45,090 nucleotides of DNA, taken from contig JACPSW010000026.1 of NCBI GenBank assembly GCA_016193045.1, forward strand, positions 1 through 45,090, read 5' to 3'. The stretch is from Candidatus Rokuibacteriota bacterium (lineage in GTDB: Bacteria; Methylomirabilota; Methylomirabilia; Rokubacteriales; CSP1-6). Positions 1-7,475 of this stretch are shown piece after piece (positions within the stretch are counted from its first letter, which is position 1; the number at the start of each line of letters is the position of its first letter). A program made the position numbers and the translations under genes. The notes beneath the pieces are model-generated. The model was given only the letters and a program-made list of their open reading frames with translations, ran no database searches and had not been told where the DNA came from.

Positions 1-1606
1 CCACCGAAGGACGCTGGGTCGCGATGATCAGGTGGATGCCGACGGCGCGCGCCACCTGGGCGAGGCGCACCAGTGAGTTCTGGACCTCCCCGGCCGAGGC
101 CATCATGAGGTCGGCCAGCTCGTCCACGATCACCACCCAGTACGGCAGCCTTTCCGCCGCCTCGACCCCGCGGTTGTAGCCCTCGATGTTCCTGACGTGC
201 CGTTCGGCCAGCAATTTGTACCGTTCATCCATCTTCCCCACGATCCACTTGAGCCGCGCCGAGGCCTCGCGGGCGTCCGTGACCACCGGGGCCATCAGGT
301 GCGGGATCCCCTCGTAGATCCCGAGCTCCAGGCGCTTGGGGTCGATCATCAGGAAGCGCACCTCGGCCGGCGTGGCCTTGTAGAGGATCGAGCAGATCAT
401 CGCGTTGAGCCCCACGCTCTTGCCGCTGCCCGTGGCGCCGGCGATCAGGAGGTGGGGCATGGCCGTGAGGTCCGCGACGAAGGGGGTGCCGATCACGTCC
501 TTGCCGAGGGCCAGCGGCAGCTTCCCCTTCGACTGCACGAACTCCTGGGAGACGAGGATCTCCCGGAGATAGACGCTGGCGATCTCGGGGTTCGGCACCT
601 CCACGGCGACGGTCCCGCGTCCCGGAATCGGCCCCACGATCCGGACCGAGGCCGCCTTCATCGAGAGGGCCAGATCGTCCGACAGGTTCACGACCTGGCT
701 GACTTTGATTCCCGGCGCGGGCTCGAACTCGTACGAGGTGATGACGGGGCCCGGGTTCACCTGGACGATGCGCCCCTCGACGCCGAAGTCCTGGAGCTTT
801 TTCCGGAGGATATCGGCGTTGGCCTGGAGCTCCTCGCGCGTCTGGCGGAGCTCCGAGGTGGGGGGCGCTTTGAGGAGTCCGATGGGCGGCAGCTGAAAGG
901 CCGGCCGGCCGCCCTTGCCGAAGTCAAAGGTCTCCTGCCACGCCAGCCCTTTCCCCGCGAGCCCCGACTTGGCCTTCGCCGGCTCCACGACGATCGGGGG
1001 CGGAGGCGGGACGGGCTCCGCGGCGGCCTCACGCTCCGCGACGGAGGGCGACGGAACCAGGGGCAGTTCAGCCTGGCGCGACGGGGCCCGCGGGGCCGCC
1101 TTGCGCCGGCTGATCGTGCGGAGGAGGCCCGCGTACGACTCCTGGGTGAGGAAGAGGACCCCGATCGGGACAGCGGCCAGGAGCACCAGGAGCGCGCCGA
1201 CCTCGCCCACCGAGCGGTGGAGCAGCTCGAGTACCCCCCAGCCGAAGACGCCTCCTTTGTGGACCAGCGCGGTCGAGGCGCGGGCCAGGAGCCCGGTGAA
1301 GGCCACGAGGAGACATCCGAAGCCGGCCAGGACCGGCCAGCCCACGGCCAGCCGCCGATGGAGGAACGCGGTGACGCCGTAGAAGGCCAGCCCGACGGGC
1401 ACGAGGTAGCCCGCGTAGCCGAAGGCCCAGAAGACCGCCCACGCGAGCCAGACCCCCAGCGGGCCGACGGGGCTCGCCTGATCCGAGAAACGAAGGCCCG
1501 GATTGAAGATGGCCAGGGCGAACACGCCGAAGCCCGCCAGCGCCAGGGCGAGGATGCCCTTGACCTCGCGCTGCCACCGCCCCGCCGCCCTGTTCCTCCT
1601 CGCCAT
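1..1606 (-). CDS. ftsK: DNA translocase FtsK (3' part missing at window edge)
   Basis: This is the N-terminal ~535 residues of an FtsK/SpoIIIE septal DNA translocase, a membrane-anchored ATPase that pumps chromosome ends through the closing septum. Four hydrophobic segments occupy roughly residues 15-165. A Pro-rich linker follows, then the motor domain with Walker A GATGSGKS near residues 386-394 and a Walker B stretch VVIVDELADLMM. The visible part ends at IIATQRPSV, so the C-terminal motor and any DNA-reading gamma domain lie beyond base 1. The ATG at 1606 overlaps the stop of the upstream RNase J gene (TGATG), which supports the start and suggests coupled translation. The family assignment is clear; only the missing 3' end is unknown. 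Confidence 0.95.
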   Translation of the reverse strand, partial: MARRNRAAGRWQREVKGILALALAGFGVFALAIFNPGLRFSDQASPVGPLGVWLAWAVFWAFGYAGYLVPVGLAFYGVTAFLHRRLAVGWPVLAGFGCLLVAFTGLLARASTALVHKGGVFGWGVLELLHRSVGEVGALLVLLAAVPIGVLFLTQESYAGLLRTISRRKAAPRAPSRQAELPLVPSPSVAEREAAAEPVPPPPPIVVEPAKAKSGLAGKGLAWQETFDFGKGGRPAFQLPPIGLLKAPPTSELRQTREELQANADILRKKLQDFGVEGRIVQVNPGPVITSYEFEPAPGIKVSQVVNLSDDLALSMKAASVRIVGPIPGRGTVAVEVPNPEIASVYLREILVSQEFVQSKGKLPLALGKDVIGTPFVADLTAMPHLLIAGATGSGKSVGLNAMICSILYKATPAEVRFLMIDPKRLELGIYEGIPHLMAPVVTDAREASARLKWIVGKMDERYKLLAERHVRNIEGYNRGVEAAERLPYWVVIVDELADLMMASAGEVQNSLVRLAQVARAVGIHLIIATQRPSV

Positions 1607-3303
1607 CAGACTTCCAGGATCACGGGCAGCACCACCGGCTTGCGTTGAAAGCGCTGGTTGATGAGGCGGCGGACCGCGCCCTTCACGAGCGAGCCCAGGA
1701 GCTCCCGGTCCACGGGCGTCGCGGGTTCCCGTCTCGCCAGCGCGTCGCGGATCGCTGTTTTGACCTCCTCCAGCAGCTCCTCGGATTCCTTCACGTATAC
1801 GAAGCCGCGGGAAGCGATCTCGGGGCCGGCCAGCAAGTCTCCCGTGTTCTTGTCCACCGTCAGCGCCACGACGACCATCCCGTCCTGAGCGAGGAGCTGG
1901 CGATCGCGGAGCACCACACTTCCCACATCCCCGACCCCCTTGCCGTCCACGAGGACCCGCCCGGTGGGGAACCGTCCAAGCACCCGGCCGGCGGTCTTGG
2001 TCAGCTCGACGCCCAGACCGTCCTCGATCACGAAGATGCGCTCCCGCGGGACGCCGACCCCCTCGGCGAGCCGCGCGTGCATCAGGAGATGGCGGTACTC
2101 GCCGTGGACGGGAATGAAGTAGCGCGGCCGCGTCAGGCTCAGCATCAGCTTCAGATCCTCCTGACTCGCGTGGCCCGAGACGTGGACGAAGGCCACGTCC
2201 TCCCACAGGACCTCGGCACCGAGCCGGAATAGCGCATTGATGACGCGCCCGATCACGCGCTCGTTGCCGGGGATGATGCGGGCCGAGAGGATCACGAGGT
2301 CGCCCGGCTCGACCTGGATGGCCTTGTGCTCCTTGGCCGCCATGAGGGCGAGGGCGGAATGCTCCTCGCCCTGGCTCCCCGTCGAGAGGATCGCCTGCCG
2401 CGAGGGCGGCAGCTCCGCCAGCTCCTCGAGCGGGAGGAGGACGCCCTCGGGGACCTTCAGATAGCCCAGCTCTGCGGCGATCCTGACGTTCCCCACCATG
2501 CTCATCCCGAGCAGGGCGACCTTGCGCCGGAAGCGGGCGGCGAGGTCGAGCACCTGCTGGATCCGGTGGATGTGGGAGGCGAACGTCGCCAGGATGATCC
2601 GCCCCGGCGCCTTCTCGAAGCGCGCGGCCAGTGCCTGGCCCACCTCCGTCTCCGAGCGCGTATGCCCCGCCCGGCCCACGTTCGTCGAGTCGGAGCAGAG
2701 GCAGAGGACGCCCCGCTCGCCCAGCTCGGCGAACTTCGTGTAGTCCGGGGTCTCGCCATCAATGGGGCTCGGGTCCAGCTTGAAGTCCCCCGTGTGGACG
2801 ATGGTCCCCACGGGCGTGTCGATGGCCAGGCCGATCCCGTCGGCGATGGAATGGGTCACGCGGATGGCCTCGATGCGGAACGGCCCCAGGTCGATCACGT
2901 CGCGCGGCTTGATGGGGTGGAGGTCCGCCTGCTCCGCGAGGCCGTGCTCGCCGAGCCGGTCCTTCACCAGCGCCAGCGTGAGCGGCGTGCCGTAGATCGG
3001 CGCGTTGACCTCCCGCAGCAGGTACGGCAGGGCGCCGATGTGGTCCTCGTGGCCGTGGGTGAGCACCACCCCCCTGAAGGCCGTCCGCTTGGCCAGGAGG
3101 TAGGAGAAGTCCGGAATCACCCGGTCGATGCCCAACATCTCGTCGTCCGGGAACATGACGCCGCAGTCGAGTGCGATCAGGTCATCCCCGGACTCCACCA
3201 GCATCATGTTGAGCCCGATCTCGCCGAGGCCGCCCAGGGGGATCAGGCGGACGGAGGGCTCGGCGGCGGGGGCGATGAGGTCGGGATCGAGGCTGACATT
3301 CAC
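1606..3303 (-). CDS. rnj: Ribonuclease J (MBL-fold 5'-3' exo/endoribonuclease)
   Basis: RNase J takes part in mRNA decay and rRNA maturation in the cytoplasm. The metallo-beta-lactamase signature HGHEDH lies near residues 83-88, after a typical GGLGEIGLNM opening. The beta-CASP region follows (SDSTNVGRAGHTRSE), and VSGHAS and VHGEYRH are present further on. The length (565 aa) fits the family. I prefer the GTG at 3303, about ten bases after AGGAG; a TTG at 3312 would add three residues but sits too close to that site. It lies just downstream of rsmA and overlaps ftsK by one base. RNase J in place of RNase E argues against a typical gammaproteobacterium. Confidence 0.93.
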   Translation of the reverse strand: MNVSLDPDLIAPAAEPSVRLIPLGGLGEIGLNMMLVESGDDLIALDCGVMFPDDEMLGIDRVIPDFSYLLAKRTAFRGVVLTHGHEDHIGALPYLLREVNAPIYGTPLTLALVKDRLGEHGLAEQADLHPIKPRDVIDLGPFRIEAIRVTHSIADGIGLAIDTPVGTIVHTGDFKLDPSPIDGETPDYTKFAELGERGVLCLCSDSTNVGRAGHTRSETEVGQALAARFEKAPGRIILATFASHIHRIQQVLDLAARFRRKVALLGMSMVGNVRIAAELGYLKVPEGVLLPLEELAELPPSRQAILSTGSQGEEHSALALMAAKEHKAIQVEPGDLVILSARIIPGNERVIGRVINALFRLGAEVLWEDVAFVHVSGHASQEDLKLMLSLTRPRYFIPVHGEYRHLLMHARLAEGVGVPRERIFVIEDGLGVELTKTAGRVLGRFPTGRVLVDGKGVGDVGSVVLRDRQLLAQDGMVVVALTVDKNTGDLLAGPEIASRGFVYVKESEELLEEVKTAIRDALARREPATPVDRELLGSLVKGAVRRLINQRFQRKPVVLPVILEV

Positions 3304-3319
3304 GCGGGCCAAACTCCTA

Positions 3320-4162
3320 TCATTCGAACCCCCTCATCTTACCATCGGGGTTCAAGGGACCGAAGGAATTTAGCCGAGAAAACTCTTCTAGAGAGAGGGT
3401 TTCCGCCCGGCGCCCCCCGTCGATGCCGGCCGCCCCCAGCCACTGCCGCGCCGTCGCCACGCTCACGCCGAGCCCGCCCGCCAGGGCGTTGGCCAGGGTC
3501 TTCCGGCGCTGGCTGAACGCGGCCTTGACGAGGCGATGAAACCTCTCTTCATCCCCGATGGGCGCGCGCGGGGCCGCCCGGACGCGGAGGTGAAGGACGG
3601 CCGAGTCTACCTTCGGCGGCGGGCGGAACGCCCCGGGAGGAATCGCCAGCGCCAGCCGGGCGTCGCAGTAGAGCTGGGTGAGGACGGAGAGGGCCCCGTA
3701 GCGCTTGGAACCAGGCCCGGCGGCCACCCGCTCGGCGACTTCCTTCTGGAGCGTGAGGACCATCTCGGACACGGCGGTCCGCGCCGCCACGAGCCGCTCG
3801 AGGATCGGCTTCGACACGCTGTACGGGAGATTCCCCACCACGACCACGCGCCCCTCCGGCGCGGGCCTGAGCGCGGGCAGCGTCGAATAGTCGAAGCGGC
3901 GGGCGTCGGCCAAGCGCACCTCCACGTGCGTTAGCGCAGCGAGCCGCGCGCGAAGCCCGTGGACGAGCTGCTCGTCCACTTCGAGCGCGAGGAGCCGGCC
4001 CGCCCGCTCGGCCAGGAGGAAGGTCAGCGCGCCCTCTCCCGGGCCGATCTCCACGCAGAGGTCCTGCGAGGTCAGGCCGGCGATCTCGACGACGCGCCGG
4101 GCGATCCCGGCGTCACGCAGGAAGTGCTGGCCGAGGGCCCGGCGGCGGCCGACGGTGGTCAC
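3320..4162 (-). CDS. rsmA: 16S rRNA (adenine1518/1519-N6)-dimethyltransferase
   Basis: RsmA (KsgA) dimethylates two adjacent adenines in helix 45 of 16S rRNA using S-adenosylmethionine, late in small-subunit assembly. The protein opens with the family signature LGQHFLRD. It carries the SAM-binding EIGPGEGALTFLL near residue 40 and the catalytic NLPY motif (NLPYSVSKPIL) in mid-protein. The FxPPPKVDS segment typical of KsgA is also present. At 280 aa it is full length. The start is GTG at 4162, overlapping the coaE stop as GTGA. The position between coaE and rnj suggests it is one member of a housekeeping operon. Confidence 0.96.
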   Translation of the reverse strand: MTTVGRRRALGQHFLRDAGIARRVVEIAGLTSQDLCVEIGPGEGALTFLLAERAGRLLALEVDEQLVHGLRARLAALTHVEVRLADARRFDYSTLPALRPAPEGRVVVVGNLPYSVSKPILERLVAARTAVSEMVLTLQKEVAERVAAGPGSKRYGALSVLTQLYCDARLALAIPPGAFRPPPKVDSAVLHLRVRAAPRAPIGDEERFHRLVKAAFSQRRKTLANALAGGLGVSVATARQWLGAAGIDGGRRAETLSLEEFSRLNSFGPLNPDGKMRGFE

Positions 4163-4818
4163 GCCGGCGCGGCCTGGTGGGCCTGGAGGTCGCCGAGGAG
4201 CGCCTGATAGACCTCCCGCACCCGCCGCTCGGTCTGCTCGCGGGGGCCCGAGTTGTCCACCACGTAGTGGGCCTGCTTCACCTTCTCCGCGAGGGGCATC
4301 TGGCTCCCGACCTTCTGGCGCGCCTCCGCCTCGGGAATGTCGTCGCGCAGCATGATGCGCCTGACCTGCGTGGCCTCGTCGGCGTACACCACGACCAGGC
4401 GGTCCATGGTCTTGGCCCCGCCCGTCTCCACCAGGAGCGCGGCGTCGAAGATCGCGATCCCCTCGAATCCCTCGGTGATGAGCTCGGCCAGGATCGTGGC
4501 CTGACGCTGGCGGATCTCGGGATGGGTGAACTCCTCCAGGCGCTTCCGCTTGACCGGGTCCCCGAAGACCACCGCTCCCAGCCTCTTCCGGTCGATCTGT
4601 CCTTCCGCGTCGAGGATCTGTTTCCCGAACTCCGCCACGATCTTGGCGTATGCCGGCTCGCCCGGCTCCACCACCTCCCGCGCCAGGAGGTCGGCGTCGA
4701 TGATGAGGCAGCCCAAGTCGCGGAATATCCGGGAGACCGTGCTCTTCCCGCTCCCGATCCCCCCCGTCAGCCCCACCAGGAGAAACTTGCGCTTCATCTG
4801 GGATGTCTCTGCCGTCAC
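4159..4818 (-). CDS. coaE: Dephospho-CoA kinase
   Basis: CoaE phosphorylates the 3'-hydroxyl of dephospho-CoA, the last step of coenzyme A synthesis. The P-loop GLTGGIGSGKST lies near residues 16-27, followed by IIDADLLAREVVEPGEPAY, the conserved substrate region. The lid region TQVRRIMLRD is also recognisable. The length (219 aa) is slightly above the usual ~200. The GTG at 4818 forms a GTGA overlap with the polA stop and is chosen for that reason. An ATG at 4797 would remove seven residues and give a more standard N-terminus (MKRKFLLVGL). Both starts leave the P-loop intact. Confidence 0.95.
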   Translation of the reverse strand: MTAETSQMKRKFLLVGLTGGIGSGKSTVSRIFRDLGCLIIDADLLAREVVEPGEPAYAKIVAEFGKQILDAEGQIDRKRLGAVVFGDPVKRKRLEEFTHPEIRQRQATILAELITEGFEGIAIFDAALLVETGGAKTMDRLVVVYADEATQVRRIMLRDDIPEAEARQKVGSQMPLAEKVKQAHYVVDNSGPREQTERRVREVYQALLGDLQAHQAAPA

Positions 4819-7475
4819 ACGTCGGCCCAGGTGGGGCCGGTCTTGATGTCCACCTTCAACGGGACGGCGAGGGTCATGGCCCCTTCCATGATCTCATGGG
4901 CCAGGGACTCCAGGGGGCGGAGCTCGTCCTCGGGCGCCTCGAAGAGCAGCTCGTCGTGGACCTGGAGGAGCATGCGACTCTTGAGCTTCCGCGTCTCGAG
5001 CGCCGCCGCCGTCCTGACCATCGCGATCTTGATCAGGTCGGCGGCCGAGCCCTGGACCGGGGCGTTCATCGCCATGCGCTCGGCCATGCCGCGGAGATTC
5101 GGGTTGGTTGACTTGAGGTCGGGCAGGTAGCGGCGGCGGCCCAGGAGCGTGGTGACATAGCCCTTCTCCCTGCCCTCCGCGAGCGTCCCGTCGAGGTACG
5201 CCTTCACCTTGGGGTGGCGCAGAAAGTAGTCGTCCAGGTATTGTTGGGCAGCCTTCTGGTCCACCCCCGCAGCCTGGGCCAGGCCGAACGCGGAAATTCC
5301 GTACACGACCCCAAACCCGATCCCCTTGGCCACGCGCCGCATCTCGGGCGTGACGGCGCCAGGGGCGACCTTGAACATCTCAACCGCCGTCCGCGCGTGG
5401 ATGTCATCTCCGCGCCGGAAGGCGTCGATCAGCGCCTCCTCGCCCGAGAGGTGGGCCAGGATCCTCAGTTCGATCTGGGAGTAGTCGGCGGCGAGAAACC
5501 GCCAGCCCTCCTCCGGGATGAAAGCCTCGCGAATCCGCCGCGCCAATTCCCCGCGGATCGGAATATTTTGGACGTTTGGATCGCTGGAGCTCAGTCGCCC
5601 CGTCGCGGTGACGAGCTGGTTGAAGGAGGTGTGGATCCGGCCCGTCTCGGGATGGATGAGCCCGGGCAGCGCGTCCGCGTAGGTGGACTTGAGCTTGGCG
5701 AGCGTCCGGTGCTCGAGGATCTTCTGGGGGAGCGGATGGCCGAGCGCCAGCTGCTCGAGCACGTCGGCGTCGGTCGAGTAGCCGGTCTTCGTCCGTTTCA
5801 CCGGCGGGAGCTTCAGCTTCTCGAAGAGGATCTGGGCGAGCTGCTTGGGCGAGCCGATGTTGAAGGCCTCGCCGGCCAGGCGGTGGATCTCCCGCGTGAG
5901 GTTATCCAGCTCGCGCTCGAGCTCCTTCGCGAACGCTTCCAGGCCCTCCGGTGCCACGCGGATGCCGGTGAGCTCCATCCGCGCGAGAACGGGGACGAGG
6001 GGTTGCTCCACGTCCTCGTAGAGGAGCCGGAGCCCCGCGTCCTCCAGGAGGGCGTGGGCGTGCTTCCAGTAGCGCCAGACCCAACGCGCGCGCTCCCCGG
6101 CGAGGGCGGCCATGAGCTCCGGCGGGTTGCCGGGGTCGGCGGCCGGGGGCGGGCCCTCGCCGAAGGCCTCGAGACAGAGTTCCTCCAGCGGATAACTGGT
6201 CCGGGCCGGGTTCAGGAGATAGGCGGCGACGGCTGAGTCCTCGAAGCGCAGCGGGACCTCGCCGCGTCGGAGTGCCCATTCGAGGAGCAGCTTCACGTCG
6301 TGACCGATGACGAGGCGGCCGTCGAGGGGCGGGAGCCGCTCACCCAGCGGGAAGAAGGCGGGGCCGACCTCCGGGTGAAAGAAGGCCAGGCCCCGGAGCG
6401 CCGGATCGGGCGGCCCTCCTCCCCCGCACCAATCGAGCGCCAGCGCTGCCGCGGCCGGCAGCGGCCGACAGTACGCCGCGAAGGCCTCGGCGGAGGACAG
6501 GAGGGGGACGGGCTCGCGCTCGACCCGCACGGCGGCCTGGGGGATCTGCTTCAAGAGGGTCGAGAACTCCATCTCGGTCCAGAGGGCCCGGAGCCGCTCC
6601 CAGTCGGGCTCTTTCCGGCGCAGGGTCTCGAGGTCGAGGGCCAACGGTACCCGCGCGCTCACCGTGGCCAGCTCGCGGGAGAGGAGCACCTGCTTCCGGT
6701 TCGTCGCGAGCGTCTCCCTGAGCTTGCCCCCCACGAGCGGGAGGTTCTCCAGGAGCCGCTCCACGCTCCCGAACTGCTTGATCAGCTTGACCGCCGTCTT
6801 CTCGCCGACGCCCGGCACGCCGGGGATGTTGTCGATCTGGTCGCCCATCAGCGCCAGGAGGTCGGGGATCTGCGCCGGCTCGACCTCCCACTTCTCCCTC
6901 ACCCCGGCCTCGTCGAGCACGAGGCGCTCCCCCTTGGCGCTCTGGGAGAGCACCCGCACTTTGGGCCCGACCAGCTGGAGCAGGTCCTTGTCGGCCGTGA
7001 CGAGGACGACGTCCAGCGGCAGCTCCCGGACGCGGTCCACCAGGGTGCCCAGGATGTCGTCGGCCTCGAAGCCCGGCACCTCCAGCAGCGGGACGCGGAG
7101 CCCCTCGAACAGCGCCTTGACGTGGGGGATCTGCTGCGCGAGGTCGTCGGGCATCCCGGGGCGCTGGATCTTGTACGCCTCGAAGGCCTCGTGGCGGAAG
7201 GTGGGGCCGGGCGCGTCCCAGGCGACGGCGACGTGGTCGGGCTGCTCCTCGCGCAGGAGCTTCCACAGCATCGTGCTCATGCCGAAGACGGCGTGGGTGG
7301 GGACGCCGCGCGAGGTGGAGAGATAGCTGATGGCGTGGTAGGCGCGATAGAGGAGCGAAGGCCCGTCGATCAGATACAGTTTCTCGGAGGGGGGCTCCGC
7401 CCCCCTTCCGATACCTCCCCCCGGATTCGGTTGCGCCGGCACAGCCGGCGCTCGAACAGACGCGGGGCCTCTCAT
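4815..7475 (-). CDS. polA: DNA polymerase I
   Basis: PolA fills gaps and removes primers in replication and repair. An N-terminal 5' nuclease (about residues 30-320) has LIDGPSLLYRAYHAI, LVTADKDLLQLV and the helix-hairpin-helix GVPGVGEKTA. A 3'-5' exonuclease-like domain follows, and then the polymerase, with motif A DYSQIELRILAH near 665, the O-helix GFGVVYGISAFG and motif C VHDEL near 840. The exonuclease region looks degenerate: the usual D-x-E is ALDWCG. The ATG at 7475 overlaps the glnE stop (ATGA) and gives 886 aa, but about 28 residues precede the conserved LIDG. They are encoded by two strong GC-rich hairpins, so the N-terminus probably includes an intruded repeat. Confidence 0.93.
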   Translation of the reverse strand: MRGPASVRAPAVPAQPNPGGGIGRGAEPPSEKLYLIDGPSLLYRAYHAISYLSTSRGVPTHAVFGMSTMLWKLLREEQPDHVAVAWDAPGPTFRHEAFEAYKIQRPGMPDDLAQQIPHVKALFEGLRVPLLEVPGFEADDILGTLVDRVRELPLDVVLVTADKDLLQLVGPKVRVLSQSAKGERLVLDEAGVREKWEVEPAQIPDLLALMGDQIDNIPGVPGVGEKTAVKLIKQFGSVERLLENLPLVGGKLRETLATNRKQVLLSRELATVSARVPLALDLETLRRKEPDWERLRALWTEMEFSTLLKQIPQAAVRVEREPVPLLSSAEAFAAYCRPLPAAAALALDWCGGGGPPDPALRGLAFFHPEVGPAFFPLGERLPPLDGRLVIGHDVKLLLEWALRRGEVPLRFEDSAVAAYLLNPARTSYPLEELCLEAFGEGPPPAADPGNPPELMAALAGERARWVWRYWKHAHALLEDAGLRLLYEDVEQPLVPVLARMELTGIRVAPEGLEAFAKELERELDNLTREIHRLAGEAFNIGSPKQLAQILFEKLKLPPVKRTKTGYSTDADVLEQLALGHPLPQKILEHRTLAKLKSTYADALPGLIHPETGRIHTSFNQLVTATGRLSSSDPNVQNIPIRGELARRIREAFIPEEGWRFLAADYSQIELRILAHLSGEEALIDAFRRGDDIHARTAVEMFKVAPGAVTPEMRRVAKGIGFGVVYGISAFGLAQAAGVDQKAAQQYLDDYFLRHPKVKAYLDGTLAEGREKGYVTTLLGRRRYLPDLKSTNPNLRGMAERMAMNAPVQGSAADLIKIAMVRTAAALETRKLKSRMLLQVHDELLFEAPEDELRPLESLAHEIMEGAMTLAVPLKVDIKTGPTWADV
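7383..7406. repeat. GC-rich palindromic repeat, copy 1 (inside polA 5' end)
   Basis: A 24-base stretch with near-perfect dyad symmetry around GGGGGGCTCCGCCCCCC. The identical 24 bases occur in reverse complement at 31947-31970, and a close relative lies at 27892-27911. Here it is translated as part of the unusual N-terminal extension of PolA. It resembles small dispersed intergenic palindromes; whether it is mobile cannot be told from one window. Confidence 0.7.
7433..7451. repeat. Perfect 8-bp inverted repeat at the polA start
   Basis: Arms GCGCCGGC and GCCGGCGC flank the loop ACA, beginning about eight codons into polA on the minus strand. The hairpin would form in the polA mRNA near the ribosome-binding region, and it sits 26 bases from the repeat at 7383-7406. 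It could dampen initiation or be part of the same inserted element. Confidence 0.6.

Noticed and set aside
197..1648. A 483-codon plus-strand frame opposite ftsK
   Set aside because: Antisense to a well-supported FtsK frame with Walker A/B motifs; its product is low-complexity and charged.
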